Shown here one piece after another: positions 8,282 to 16,616 of a stretch of 49,501 nucleotides of DNA (positions are counted from its first letter, which is position 1; every line of letters begins with the position of its first letter). Both the position numbers and the translations under genes were made by a program. Source of the DNA: an uncultured Collinsella sp. (lineage in GTDB: Bacteria > Actinomycetota > Coriobacteriia > Coriobacteriales > Coriobacteriaceae); assembly GCA_900542305.1 (NCBI GenBank), contig UQMU01000013.1, forward strand, positions 1-49,501. The letters are read 5' to 3'. The notes beneath the pieces are model-generated. The model saw nothing but the letters and a program-made list of their open reading frames with translations. It did not search any database and was not told the DNA's origin.

Positions 8282-8953
8282 CTAGACCGAATAGCCTTGG
8301 CCGCGATGCGTGGTCAAATACCCCTTGATGCCGATTTTTTCGAGCGTGGTGCGCAGGCGGTTGATGTTGACGGTGAGCGTATTGTCGTCCACGAAGGCGT
8401 CGGAGTCCCACAGGTCCTGCATGATGGCCGAGCGCGAAACGATCTTGCCCGCGCGGCTCAGAAGCAGCGAGAGGATACGCAGCTCGTTTTTGGTGAGCTC
8501 GGTGCTGGTGCCCGTTTGCGTGTTGGTGACCATTGAGCGGGCGAGGTCGAGCTCCAGCCCCTTGTGGACAAGTGTGCTGCGCTCGCCTGACGCCGCGGTG
8601 CGACGCAGCAGTGCGTTGATGCGCGCCACAAGCACACGGGCGCTGTAAGGCTTGGGAACAAAGTCGTCCGCGCCGAGCGTCATGGCCATAACCTCGTCGA
8701 TCTCGGTCGTGCGCGACGTGAGAACGATGATGGGAACCTCGGATTCGCGGCGAACCTCGTGGCAGATATGCTGGCCGTCCTTGACGGGAAGCGTGAGGTC
8801 GAGCAGCACCAGGTCGGGCACGGCGGCGAGAATATCGCGCGAGACATGCTCAAACGATTCGCAGGCCTCGACTTCAAACCCGGCGCGGGCAAGGATGTCG
8901 ACAAGCTCACGACGAATGGGCTCGTCGTCCTCAACGATATAGATCAGCGCCAT
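8282..8953 (-). CDS. OmpR/PhoB-family response regulator, BceR-like
   Basis: Receiver domain (1-120) with the acidic pocket E8/D9/D10, phospho-acceptor D52 in LLDLTLP, T79 and K101 (PKPYS). A winged-helix DNA-binding domain occupies the C-terminal half, with SRSAIMQDLWDSD and VNINRLRTTLEKIG. The 223-aa length is normal. It is first gene of a two-gene operon with the kinase downstream; AGAGGGGAG precedes ATG. It probably activates cell-envelope stress genes elsewhere on the chromosome, since no target gene lies next to it. Confidence 0.94.
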   Translation of the reverse strand: MALIYIVEDDEPIRRELVDILARAGFEVEACESFEHVSRDILAAVPDLVLLDLTLPVKDGQHICHEVRRESEVPIIVLTSRTTEIDEVMAMTLGADDFVPKPYSARVLVARINALLRRTAASGERSTLVHKGLELDLARSMVTNTQTGTSTELTKNELRILSLLLSRAGKIVSRSAIMQDLWDSDAFVDDNTLTVNINRLRTTLEKIGIKGYLTTHRGQGYSV

Positions 8954-9084
8954 TGATTCCGCTCCCCTCTTGGTTGTCTTGTCCCATTATGACCGCAAAG
9001 CTGCAGGTACACGCCTCGCGCGGTGCCAGGTGACAGAACTGTTCGCGAGCGGGGGCGTTTTGTCCGCCTCGCACTCGCAGCGGT

Positions 9085-9118
9085 GGCGGGGACCAAAATG
9101 ATTCTTTAATCCCCGTCC
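9085..9118. terminator. Weak hairpin after the 243-aa gene
   Basis: GGCGGGGA and TCCCCGTCC can pair around a T/A-rich loop. The minus strand also offers AATGATT/AATCATT pairing. Either may end the gene at 9131. No clear U-run is present, so it may instead be a short dispersed repeat. Confidence 0.35.
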
Positions 9119-9130
9119 CAGAAAAATCAT

Positions 9131-9862
9131 TTAGCGGCGGGCGCGGAGCTTTTCGTAGCCTTCGGCGAAGAAGGCGACCGTGGCGGCGTCGGCCTCGGCG
9201 GCGTCCGTCTCGGTTGCGGGGACCACGCCGTGCTCGTCACTCACCAGGAACAGCGCGCCCTTGAGCTGCGCGGGAATGTCCACGCGCGTGACCGGGATGC
9301 CCTTGGTCTGGGCCAGCTGCTCAATGAGCGTCGCCGTGCCGCACAGACACTCGTCCGCTGGCGCCACAAAGGCCAGCTCGCCGTTATCGACGGCGGCGAG
9401 CAGCTCGGGCGCCACGCCGGTTTCGTCGGCCTCGGAGCGGGCCTCGGCGGAGCGGGCACGTAGCGCCTTGGCCGACGTATCGGCCAGCGGCTCGTACTCG
9501 CCCACCGTCATGGCGGCGTTGCCGTTGATGTCGATCACCAGCATGAGCACGCCGTCGTGTGCGGTGTAATCACCCTCGGCAAGCGACCACTCAACGTGTT
9601 GTTTGGCCCAGCTGAGCATGTTGTGGGTAAGCGGCTCGCCCTGCACCAGGCGCTCGGACAGCGCGCGAATGTGGCGGTTGAGCATGGGCACCTTTTTGTT
9701 GGACATGCGCCAACGGCAGACAAGCGCGGGCTTGTCGAGCGTAAACTTCTCGACCGCCTCCTGATTGGCGCAAAAGTCCTCGTACGCACGCTGATCCTCG
9801 GCATTGCCAAACAGCTCGGCATCATCAATCTGGGGCATGGTCATACCTTTCGTGTTAGTCAT
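9131..9862 (-). CDS. Protein of unknown function, 243 aa
   Basis: I do not recognise this family. The protein is soluble and acidic, with no signal peptide or membrane segment. Visible stretches are KPALVCRWRMSNKKVPMLNR, QHVEWSLAEGDYTAHDGVLM, LVIDINGNAAMTVGEYEPL and ECLCGTATLIEQLAQTKGIP; the last resembles an activation-like segment around CLCGT but is not diagnostic. The first ATG (9862) has GAGGA four bases upstream; a second in-frame ATG at 9838 has AAAGG seven bases upstream, so the start is uncertain by eight residues. It is monocistronic between purH and the two-component pair. Base composition matches the core genes, so it is probably lineage-conserved. Confidence 0.75.
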   Translation of the reverse strand: MTNTKGMTMPQIDDAELFGNAEDQRAYEDFCANQEAVEKFTLDKPALVCRWRMSNKKVPMLNRHIRALSERLVQGEPLTHNMLSWAKQHVEWSLAEGDYTAHDGVLMLVIDINGNAAMTVGEYEPLADTSAKALRARSAEARSEADETGVAPELLAAVDNGELAFVAPADECLCGTATLIEQLAQTKGIPVTRVDIPAQLKGALFLVSDEHGVVPATETDAAEADAATVAFFAEGYEKLRARR

Positions 9863-9879
9863 TCCGTCCTCTTATACCA

Positions 9880-9914
9880 AAAAGACGGCCCTCCAAACGG
9901 AGCAGCCGTCTTTT
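9880..9914. terminator. Bidirectional intrinsic terminator
   Basis: A 10-bp stem (AAAAGACGGC/GCCGTCTTTT) with an inner CTCC-AAAC-GGAG hairpin gives T-runs on both strands. It is the most likely end of the purH transcript on the minus strand. Confidence 0.8.
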
Positions 9915-9954
9915 GCAGAGATTATTTTGACGATACGGTCAGGCGACCGATCGG

Positions 9955-10082
9955 CTTAATGGGATAGAACAACATCCCATTAAGGGTTTTCCAAGTGCCC
10001 GAGATTGCCCCGAAAGAGGAGCGCCGCGTACTAAATGTACGCAAGCGACGGTTTGAGGGGCAAGGTCGGGTGCTTGGGAAAG
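9955..10082. repeat. Composite hairpins downstream of purH
   Basis: Two structures. An 11-bp stem (CTTAATGGGAT/ATCCCATTAAG) lies at 9955-9984. Then come about 25-bp imperfect arms at 9987-10011 and 10058-10082 that enclose an inner GCGTAC-TAAAT-GTACGC hairpin. The layout (long arms around a short stem with a 5-nt A/T loop) recalls the 234-363 structure at the left edge. No coding signal is seen. Confidence 0.7.
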
Positions 10083-10085
10083 CCT

Positions 10086-11693
10086 CTAGTGCCTAAAATG
10101 CCTGGCCCCTGTGAAGACCATCGCAATACCATGCTCGTTGCAGGCCTGGACGCTCTCGTCGTCGCGCTTGGAGCCGCCGGGCTGGATGATGCAGGTCACG
10201 CCGTGCGCGGCGAGCACGTCGACGTTGTCGCGGAACGGGAAGAACGCGTCGCTTGCACAGGCAAAGCCGCCCTTCTCCACGCCCTCGCGCTCGCAGAAGT
10301 CCTCGGCGCGCTCGCAGGCAAGCAGCGCAGAGTCAACGCGGTTGGGCTGACCCGGGCCCATGCCAATGCCGGCCTTACCCTTGGAAACCAGGATGGCGTT
10401 GGACTTGACGCCCTTGCAGACCTTCCAGGCAAACTCGAGCTCGGCCATCTCGGCGTCGGTGGGCTTGCGGTCGGTGGGGAACGTAAAGGTCGCAGGATCC
10501 TCGGTCACGTGGTCGACCTCCTGCACCAGCATGCCGCCGTCGACGGAGCGCAGCTCCACCTGGGCGCCGTGGTCCACGCCGCCGGTGGCCAGCACGCGCA
10601 GGTTGGGGCGCTTGGCCATGCGCTCGAGCGCCTCGGCAGTGTAGCTCGGAGCGATGATAACCTCGACGAACTGCTTGTTCTGATCGGCAAAGTGCTCAAC
10701 CAGCTCATAGGGAACCTCGCGGTTGCAGGCGATGATGCCGCCGAAGGCGCTCTTGGGATCGCAGGCGAAGGCGCGGTCGTAGGCGGCCGTGATGTCCTCG
10801 GCCACGGCGGAGCCGCAGGGGTTCTGATGCTTGAGGATCACGCAGGCCGGCTCGTCGAACTCGCGGACTAGGTTCCAAGCGGCGTCGGCATCCAGATAGT
10901 TGTTGTAGCTGAGCGGCTTGCCCTGGATCTGCTCGGAGCCCACGAGCGGGAACTGCGAGCTCGCGGTATTCTCGCAGCCCTCGGCAAAGCGATAGACCGT
11001 GGCCTTCTGCTGAGGATTCTCGCCATAGCGCAGGTCGTCGACCTTCTCCAGCGAGATCTCGAGCTTGGCAGAGGTGTCCGCCACGTCGCTTGCGTGGGCG
11101 GCGAGCCAACGGGAGATAGCCGTGTCGTAGGCGGCGGTGGTCTGGTAGACCTTCACCTGCAGGCGACGACGGGTGGAAAGCGTGGTGCAGCCACCGGTCT
11201 CGCGCATCTCGGCCAGGACGGCATCATAGTCGGCCGGGTCGGAGATGACGGTAACGCTCGCGGCGTTCTTGGCGGCAGAGCGCAGCATGGAAGGACCGCC
11301 GATGTCGATGTGCTCGATGGCATCCGCGAAGGTGACCTCGGGGTTGGCGACGGTCTTCTCGAACTCGTACAGGTTGACGACGACCAGGTCGATCAGCTTA
11401 ATGCCGTGCTGTGCCGCCTCCTGCATGTGCTGCTCGGAATCGCGGCGGGCCAGCAGCGCGCCGTGAACCTTGGGGTGCAGGGTCTTAACGCGGCCGTCCA
11501 TCATCTCGGGATAGCCCGTGAACTCCTCGATGGGGGTTACGGGGACGCCCGCGTCCTCGATGGCACGAGCCGTGCCGCCCGTAGAGATGATCTCGACGCC
11601 AAAGTCATCGACCAGCGTCCGTGCGAAATCGACGACGCCCGTCTTATCGGTAACCGAAATCAACGCGCGTGCGATCTTCACATCAGATCCCAT
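10086..11693 (-). CDS. purH: Bifunctional AICAR transformylase / IMP cyclohydrolase PurH
   Basis: Catalyses the last two steps of de novo IMP synthesis: formyl transfer from 10-formyl-THF to AICAR, then ring closure. The MGS-like cyclohydrolase domain (about 1-145) shows ALISVTDKTGVVDFA, STGGTARAIEDAGVPV, EMMDGRVKTLHPKVHGALL and DIGGPSMLRSAAKN. The AICARFT domain follows, with LRYGENPQQKA, KHQNPCG, SAFGGIIACNR and a C-terminal QPGGSKRDDE and MVFTGARHFRH. Length of 535 aa is normal. GGAGGA sits four bases before ATG. It is monocistronic with a structured leader upstream. Confidence 0.98.
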   Translation of the reverse strand: MGSDVKIARALISVTDKTGVVDFARTLVDDFGVEIISTGGTARAIEDAGVPVTPIEEFTGYPEMMDGRVKTLHPKVHGALLARRDSEQHMQEAAQHGIKLIDLVVVNLYEFEKTVANPEVTFADAIEHIDIGGPSMLRSAAKNAASVTVISDPADYDAVLAEMRETGGCTTLSTRRRLQVKVYQTTAAYDTAISRWLAAHASDVADTSAKLEISLEKVDDLRYGENPQQKATVYRFAEGCENTASSQFPLVGSEQIQGKPLSYNNYLDADAAWNLVREFDEPACVILKHQNPCGSAVAEDITAAYDRAFACDPKSAFGGIIACNREVPYELVEHFADQNKQFVEVIIAPSYTAEALERMAKRPNLRVLATGGVDHGAQVELRSVDGGMLVQEVDHVTEDPATFTFPTDRKPTDAEMAELEFAWKVCKGVKSNAILVSKGKAGIGMGPGQPNRVDSALLACERAEDFCEREGVEKGGFACASDAFFPFRDNVDVLAAHGVTCIIQPGGSKRDDESVQACNEHGIAMVFTGARHFRH

Positions 11694-11752
11694 GCAGTCC
11701 TCCTGTCTGGTACGCCGCCGTGCTCTGTGAGTCGGTGATACGTCGATCTGCA

Positions 11753-11804
11753 GCGCTCGCGCAGCGGCATTGAAAATACTGATTCAATGTAGCGCATCGA
11801 GCGC
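11753..11804 (-). promoter_or_regulatory. Nested hairpin in the purH upstream region
   Basis: GCGCTCG (11753-11759) pairs with CGAGCGC (11798-11804) around an inner CATTGAA/TTCAATG stem (11768-11774, 11783-11789). It lies 60 bp upstream of purH ATG on the strand that would be transcribed. It could be a leader control element or an operator; no known riboswitch class is recognised. Confidence 0.4.
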
Positions 11805-11969
11805 GACGATGCACCCCGCAACGCACGGCTGTGCAGAAAAAGCTTCGAGCGGGGGTTGCAGGAGCGCCACTGGGCACGGTGAGTTCATGGAACACAGGGG
11901 CACCATAATTAGATGCCAATGGCGTGGTAGAACTGTGCTCGATATGCATCCGCAATAGAAAGAGGCACC

Positions 11970-12611
11970 ATGGTCTCGCGGGTTCTCTACCGACCGTTTG
12001 ATACCGAAGATTTCGACGCCATCGCGCTGATCCTGCAGCAGCTTTGGCACAACAACTCGGATAACGATGAGTACAACCGCCTCGAAGCCGCGTGCGACCT
12101 TGCCTACTGCCTTTCTTCCTCGACGTTTTCACAGGTTGCCGTAATCGACGGTCAGGCGCGCGGCATTGCGCTTGCACGCGCAGGACAGAGCTCCGGCGCC
12201 ACCGTTAAGGAACATTGGATGGATACCGAGCGTACACTGCTGTCGCAGATGCGTGAGCTAGAACCCGAGTCGTGCGCCGAGTATCTCTCGTTTGTGCGCG
12301 CCACCATTCGAACCAACAACCGCCTGCTCGAGAAAAGCCCACTGCCGCATGACAATGAGGTCACGCTGCTCGCCGTCGACCCTGACGTCCACGGCCTGGG
12401 CGTGGGATCGGTGCTGCTCGACGCCGCAATCTCACATCTGTCCTCGTGCGGGGCGACCAGCGCACACCTGTATACCGATTCCAACTGCTCGTGGAAGTTC
12501 TACGAGCTGCACGGCTTTAAGCGCACGGCCACGCACCGCGCCAACCGCGAAGAGCGCCGTCACGACATGCCGCGTGAAAGCTTTCTCTACGAACTCGACC
12601 TAACAGCCTAG
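11970..12611 (+). CDS. GNAT-family N-acetyltransferase
   Basis: 213-aa protein with the GNAT fold. The acetyl-CoA binding motif A is VTLLAVDPDVHGLGVGSVLL (V-H-G-L-G-V-G), and motif B is YTDSNCSWKFYELHGFKR. The central segment is longer than in minimal GNATs (about 60 residues between the first helices and motif A). AAAGAGG precedes ATG 11970. Divergent from purH and monocistronic. The substrate (small molecule, peptide or protein amine) cannot be read from sequence. Confidence 0.88.
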   Translation: MVSRVLYRPFDTEDFDAIALILQQLWHNNSDNDEYNRLEAACDLAYCLSSSTFSQVAVIDGQARGIALARAGQSSGATVKEHWMDTERTLLSQMRELEPESCAEYLSFVRATIRTNNRLLEKSPLPHDNEVTLLAVDPDVHGLGVGSVLLDAAISHLSSCGATSAHLYTDSNCSWKFYELHGFKRTATHRANREERRHDMPRESFLYELDLTA

Positions 12612-12626
12612 CCCAGGCAGCCACAC

Positions 12627-12657
12627 CTAGTCATTTAAGTCTGTCCCCAATGAGTAG
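12627..12657 (-). repeat. 31-bp palindromic repeat, copy 1
   Basis: On the minus strand it begins CTACTCATTGGGGAC and ends CTTAAATGACTAG; the ends are near-inverted 9-mers. A close copy in the other orientation lies at 15090-15120. It sits just past the GNAT stop. Confidence 0.7.
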
Positions 12658-12680
12658 CCTTGGTGATCTGCAAATAGCTG

Positions 12681-12908
12681 TGGTCAAAAAACATCAAATA
12701 TGAGTACTGTTACCTTTTTAGTAGCAGCGATTTGGGGCATTTTTGATGCTTGTAGGCATGACGACCAGCTGCACGAGCTGACGTAACTCCCCAAATGTTT
12801 AATAAAATGGGCTCCTAACGAGAAGTACTCTCATTAGGAGCCCATTATTATGTGCAAACATATGTGACCAACGCAGCAACAGTACTCATATTTGGCATTT
12901 TTTGTCCA
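12681..12908. mobile_element. MITE-like element, 228 bp
   Basis: 33-bp terminal inverted repeats (12681-12713 and 12876-12908) match at 28 of 33 positions, including a 17-bp perfect core CAAATATGAGTACTGTT. The ends read TGG...CCA. A CTG trinucleotide directly flanks both ends (12678-12680, 12909-12911), a possible 3-bp target duplication. Inside, a 13-bp stem AATGGGCTCCTAA/TTAGGAGCCCATT (12806-12818, 12834-12846) forms a terminator-like hairpin. There is no ORF of note, so any transposition would need a transposase in trans. Confidence 0.6.
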
Positions 12909-12960
12909 CTGCCCCTTGCGCGAAGGTCCTCAGCGGAAAGTTTGACCCGTTTCGATGCAC

Positions 12961-13004
12961 AAAAAAGGGATGAATCTTCCCTGGCAACCGCCCAGAAAGA
13001 TCCA
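12961..13004 (-). terminator. Intrinsic terminator of the DUF2207 gene
   Basis: On the minus strand TGGATCTTTCTGG pairs imperfectly with CCAGGGAAGATTCA and is followed by TCCCTTTTTTG. It starts 19 bp past the stop codon. Confidence 0.75.
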
Positions 13005-13022
13005 CCCCAAAGCAAGCGCTCA

Positions 13023-14969
13023 CTAGAACGTTCCGCCGCCGCCTCCGCCGGCGCCGCCACCACCGCCGCCAGAGAAGCCGCCGCCGCTGCCGCCGCTCGA
13101 GCTATCGGAGCTCGAAGCCAGCTCGCGGATGGTCTCGTGGTACACATCGTTGAACGAATCGAGCGGGGACTCGTTGCCGTAGTGATGGTAATACCACCAG
13201 TAGCAGGGGTAGTTGTCGTAGAAATCGTCGCTGTTGCGCAGGTCCGCAGGCACGGCCTCGGCCAGCTGTCGCAGCACTTCTTTCGAAACGCCCAGGGCAA
13301 CGCCCATCACCAGCAGCTTGTTCCACAGCACCAGATCGCCCGGGACGGCTTCCTTTAGGCGTGTGAAATCCTCGAGCCAATGCTTGAGCGCCTTGCAGCG
13401 AGCCGCCACCTCGGCGCCCTCCGGCGTGTAACGGCGGAAGGTGCAGCTCAGGACAAAGCCCACGATCGTAACGGGGATCGAGATCATAGCGGCACCGACG
13501 TTGGCGTCCGCAAAGTCGGTATAGAACAGAGAGCCCAGAATGCCAAAGACAATGATGATGCCGAGAACCAGGCCGGCCACCATCGCGATAGTGCCATCCG
13601 ATGCAATAAGCTCGCGCGCCTCCAGCTTGCCCTTAACTGTGCTCTGATAGTCCTCGAGCTTGTCGCCAACAGATGTGGTGCGCTCGCTAGCGTACTCCTC
13701 CAGCTCGCTAAACGTGCGCGAACGGACTCCGTCCTTATCGGGCTTAACGCCGGCGAAGAAGACCTTGAGCACATCGCGATCGATGCCGTCCTTCTTGGCA
13801 GCCTTCCAGGCCTCGTCGGTCACTGTGATGCGATACGTCTGCTCCTCTTTTTCGCGACGGAGCAGACCCTTCTTCTTGGTCTCGGTCGCTTCTTCCAGCT
13901 TGATCACGCGGTCGTCGGTGAGCTTCATAAGCGTGGCGATATATGCCTGATCGGGCACGTCGTTCCAGCTCATAAGAGCTGCAAGCACCGCGGGATGGTC
14001 GGCCGAGGGCACATCGCGGAAGTACTCGTCCTGGAAGAGCGGCTTGGGCTTGGGCCTGCGCAGCTTAAGCATCACGATCACACCGGTATAGGCAACCGCC
14101 ACGACAACACACACCACGGCAATCGCGCCGGCAACCGCACGCGCGTGCTCACGGCGAGCGTTGGCCTCGTCGGCCCATTCCTTCTCTTCGCTCAGAATCG
14201 TCGACATGCGCTTTTCGCCCGAGACGGCAAGCTGCGGCACCCAGTCGCTGGGGAAGGCGATGCGTGCCTCGGCGAATTCGCCCTCATGCACGCAGGGAAT
14301 GGTATAGGTGACCATGGGCTCGTCCGCATCGAGCGACACGTCGCCCGTCAGCGGGCCGTGGCCCCATGCGCGGAAGTTATCGCCCTTGACGGCAGCCGTC
14401 CCGGCAGCGGCATTTGCGAAGTACACTTCCATCTCGACGTCATCGGAATCCGCCGACCAGCCGTCGCCGACGAATTTCCAGTAGAGCTCGGCGGTATCGG
14501 CCCAGTTCATAACCGCACCGGTCATGGAATAACTCACGTAGTAGATTGCGCTGTCGCCGCTCTCGTGAGGGCTGAACACCTTAATCTTTACGCCGTCGTC
14601 GGACTGCTCCACCGTGTAAACGCCGTCGTCGCCTTTGTTTGCGCTGTCGACCTTGTTAAACGCAGTGTCGTCTTCCTCGACGCTCAGCACATTGACGACC
14701 ACCGAGCCGCCTTGCTGGTTAGAGCCTGTATTGATATCCCAATACACGCCGTTGATGTCGTCGTCGAAATCGAACTGGCGTCCCTCGACAACGGTCAGCG
14801 AACCATCGGCCTCAACCGTGGCGCCGATGTAGGTTTGGCTCATGGAGTAGCCGTCGGCGTGCGCGACGGCAGGCAGCAGCAACAACGCAAGCGCGACGAG
14901 TGCGCAGACGGAAGCGAATCGCGCAAACAGGTGGCGCTGCCGGCTGACTTTGGCGGCGAGGGTGTTCAT
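13023..14969 (-). CDS. DUF2207-family membrane protein with Gly-rich tail
   Basis: Predicted secreted/anchored protein of 648 aa. The start is ATG 14969 behind AAAGGA. A long signal peptide (core VCALVALALLLLPAVAHA) leads to an extracellular DUF2207 beta domain (about 40-260). A first membrane segment follows at about 282-304 (AGAIAVVCVVVAVAYTGVIV), then a cytoplasmic part with PAVLAALMSWNDVPDQAYIA typical of the family, two more membrane segments near residues 475-530, and a C-terminal end of Ser and Gly only (GGSGGGFSGGGGGGAGGGGG). The family is widespread and has no firm function; a cell-envelope role is assumed. Confidence 0.88.
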   Translation of the reverse strand: MNTLAAKVSRQRHLFARFASVCALVALALLLLPAVAHADGYSMSQTYIGATVEADGSLTVVEGRQFDFDDDINGVYWDINTGSNQQGGSVVVNVLSVEEDDTAFNKVDSANKGDDGVYTVEQSDDGVKIKVFSPHESGDSAIYYVSYSMTGAVMNWADTAELYWKFVGDGWSADSDDVEMEVYFANAAAGTAAVKGDNFRAWGHGPLTGDVSLDADEPMVTYTIPCVHEGEFAEARIAFPSDWVPQLAVSGEKRMSTILSEEKEWADEANARREHARAVAGAIAVVCVVVAVAYTGVIVMLKLRRPKPKPLFQDEYFRDVPSADHPAVLAALMSWNDVPDQAYIATLMKLTDDRVIKLEEATETKKKGLLRREKEEQTYRITVTDEAWKAAKKDGIDRDVLKVFFAGVKPDKDGVRSRTFSELEEYASERTTSVGDKLEDYQSTVKGKLEARELIASDGTIAMVAGLVLGIIIVFGILGSLFYTDFADANVGAAMISIPVTIVGFVLSCTFRRYTPEGAEVAARCKALKHWLEDFTRLKEAVPGDLVLWNKLLVMGVALGVSKEVLRQLAEAVPADLRNSDDFYDNYPCYWWYYHHYGNESPLDSFNDVYHETIRELASSSDSSSGGSGGGFSGGGGGGAGGGGGGTF

Positions 14970-15089
14970 AGGCACATCCTTTATCTGTGATATCAACAGC
15001 GTTATTGTCCCACGTTTGCGAGCGTACGACACGACCGTCTAGGTAAGCGGGGCGTCAATTGGGACAAAAGTCACGCCCGCGCCCGGCAG

Positions 15090-15135
15090 CTAGTCATTGG
15101 GGACGTTCTTAAATGACTAGTCATTAGGGACACCC
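15090..15135 (+). repeat. 31-bp palindromic repeat, copy 2 plus partial copy
   Basis: CTAGTCATTGGGGAC...TTAAATGACTAG at 15090-15120 is the inverted counterpart of 12627-12657, with perfect 9-bp ends CTAGTCATT/AATGACTAG. A truncated third unit, CTAGTCATTAGGGACA, overlaps its end (15117-15132). Confidence 0.7.
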
Positions 15136-15315
15136 TTGGCATGGCCAGCGCCAGCAATAGATACCACTTCATAGCTCCATCACAGGTGTAGCGGCTTTGT
15201 GTGGGCGCGGCACGCGTTGATTGAGCCGCCAACCGAGGGGCATAAAGCAGTTGAGCGAAAAACGGTTTGCCCCTTTGCCGTTCGCTTGAGGATCATGTCC
15301 CCCTTTTCCGCGGAG

Positions 15316-15345
15316 ACCCCGGTAGTTGCGAAGAGCTGCCGGGGT
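15316..15345. other. Hairpin in the 15.1-15.5 kb gap
   Basis: ACCCCGGTAG pairs with CTGCCGGGGT (one mismatch) and is followed by TTCTGTCGTTT on the plus strand, resembling a weak terminator. The rest of the gap between the DUF2207 gene and gluQ shows no gene. A short untranslated RNA ending here is possible but unsupported. Confidence 0.4.
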
Positions 15346-15472
15346 TTCTGTCGTTTGAGGGGTTGGGCTGGCGGGTGGCGATCGAGCTGTCGAGCCGGTG
15401 GTCCGGCACGCGCAACGCGCGGCCTCGGCAACTTGCAGGCCACGGCAGCGTCTCCCCCACCGCGCCCCGCGC

Positions 15473-15486
15473 TATACTCGTCCGCA
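15473..15486 (+). promoter_or_regulatory. -10 box for a probably leaderless gluQ mRNA
   Basis: TATACT at 15473-15478 ends 7 nt before ATG 15486, so the transcript would start at or next to the start codon. No Shine-Dalgarno site precedes this ATG. No good -35 is seen. Confidence 0.55.
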
Positions 15487-16499
15487 TGGATATCAACGCA
15501 TGCAACATAGCAACGCCTGCCGTGGTCACGTCGACGGCGCCCAGCACGTCTGCGCCCGTCGTGGGCCGCTTCGCCCCGTCACCCTCGGGCCGCATGCACC
15601 TGGGCAACGTGTTCAGCTGCCTGTGCGCGTGGCTTTCGGCCCGCAGTCAGGGCGGTCGCATTGTGCTGCGCATCGAGGACCTAGACGATCGCTGCAAGCA
15701 ACCGGAGCTCGCCGCCCAGCTGATCGACGACCTCGCTTGGCTGGGGCTCGAGTGGGACGAAGGCCCCTACTACCAGCACGATCGCTTGGATCTATACGAG
15801 ACTGCGCTGCATCAGCTGCAAGACGCTGGCCTCACCTATCCCTGCTTTTGCACGCGCGCCGAGCTCCACGCCGCAAGCGCGCCGCACGCTAGCGACGGCA
15901 CTCCCATCTACCGCGGCGCCTGTCGAGATCTTTCTGCCGAAGAGGTCGCCCGCCGCAGTGCCCTACGCGCCCCGGCCACACGCCTGCGCGTGCCCACCGT
16001 CGATGACCTCGTGGACGACGTGGTCGAGTTTGTGGACCGCACGTACGGCGCCCAATGTGAGGCGCTCGCTGCCGAATGCGGCGACTTTTTGGTGCGCCGC
16101 AGCGACGGTGTGTTTGCCTACCAGCTGGCCGTGGTGGTCGACGATGCCGCCATGGGTATCACCGAGGTCGTGCGCGGATGCGACCTGCTGGGTTCCACGC
16201 CGCGTCAAATCTATCTGCAGCATCTACTGGGACTGCCCACGCCGCGCTACGCGCACATTCCGCTTCTCATGTCACCGGACGGTCGCCGCCTTTCCAAGCG
16301 CGACCGCGACCTCGACTTGGGCGAACTCCGCGCCCGCTTTGGCACGCCCGAAGCGCTGCTCGGCTGGCTCGCCGGACAAACAGGCATCGCGCCGGACACC
16401 ACGCCGCGTACAGCCGAGCAACTGGTTGAGCACTTTAGCTGGGACGTCATCCGCAAGCACAGGGAGAACATCGTTATGGGTGGAGACCTTTTGCTGTAA
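15486..16499 (+). CDS. gluQ: Glutamyl-Q tRNA(Asp) synthetase
   Basis: Truncated GluRS paralogue that attaches glutamate to queuosine in the tRNA(Asp) anticodon. The HIGH-type motif RFAPSPSGRMHLGN lies at 28-41, and IEDLDDR at 61-67. The zinc site characteristic of GluQ is present (C118, C120, Y140, C144), as is the KMSKS-type motif RRLSKRD at about 267-273. The anticodon-binding domain of GluRS is absent and the length of 337 aa is normal for GluQ. The start at 15486 rather than an upstream frame start follows from the -10 box and from homology beginning just after it. An extra 26 residues precede the catalytic core. Confidence 0.94.
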   Translation: MDINACNIATPAVVTSTAPSTSAPVVGRFAPSPSGRMHLGNVFSCLCAWLSARSQGGRIVLRIEDLDDRCKQPELAAQLIDDLAWLGLEWDEGPYYQHDRLDLYETALHQLQDAGLTYPCFCTRAELHAASAPHASDGTPIYRGACRDLSAEEVARRSALRAPATRLRVPTVDDLVDDVVEFVDRTYGAQCEALAAECGDFLVRRSDGVFAYQLAVVVDDAAMGITEVVRGCDLLGSTPRQIYLQHLLGLPTPRYAHIPLLMSPDGRRLSKRDRDLDLGELRARFGTPEALLGWLAGQTGIAPDTTPRTAEQLVEHFSWDVIRKHRENIVMGGDLLL

Positions 16500-16572
16500 G
16501 GAGCCCGTCAACTAATGGCATCTCCCGTCTCCGTCCCCCTCTTTCGAAGAGCGCCTCCTTCTGCGTCTTGTT

Positions 16573-16595
16573 TTGTACGGAATAATTCCGTACAA
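16573..16595. promoter_or_regulatory. Palindromic operator of the TacAT-like pair
   Basis: Perfect 23-bp palindrome with 11-bp arms TTGTACGGAAT/ATTCCGTACAA about a central A, 21 bp before the antitoxin start. It is a natural site for a ribbon-helix-helix antitoxin dimer pair. Confidence 0.8.
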
Positions 16596-16616
16596 TAACG
16601 CAAAGGAGGTTTTGCC

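Noticed and set aside
13380..14990. 536-aa plus-strand frame across the DUF2207 gene
   Set aside because: Composition is His/Gly/Arg-rich, as expected of an antisense frame in GC-rich DNA, and the minus-strand gene is well supported.
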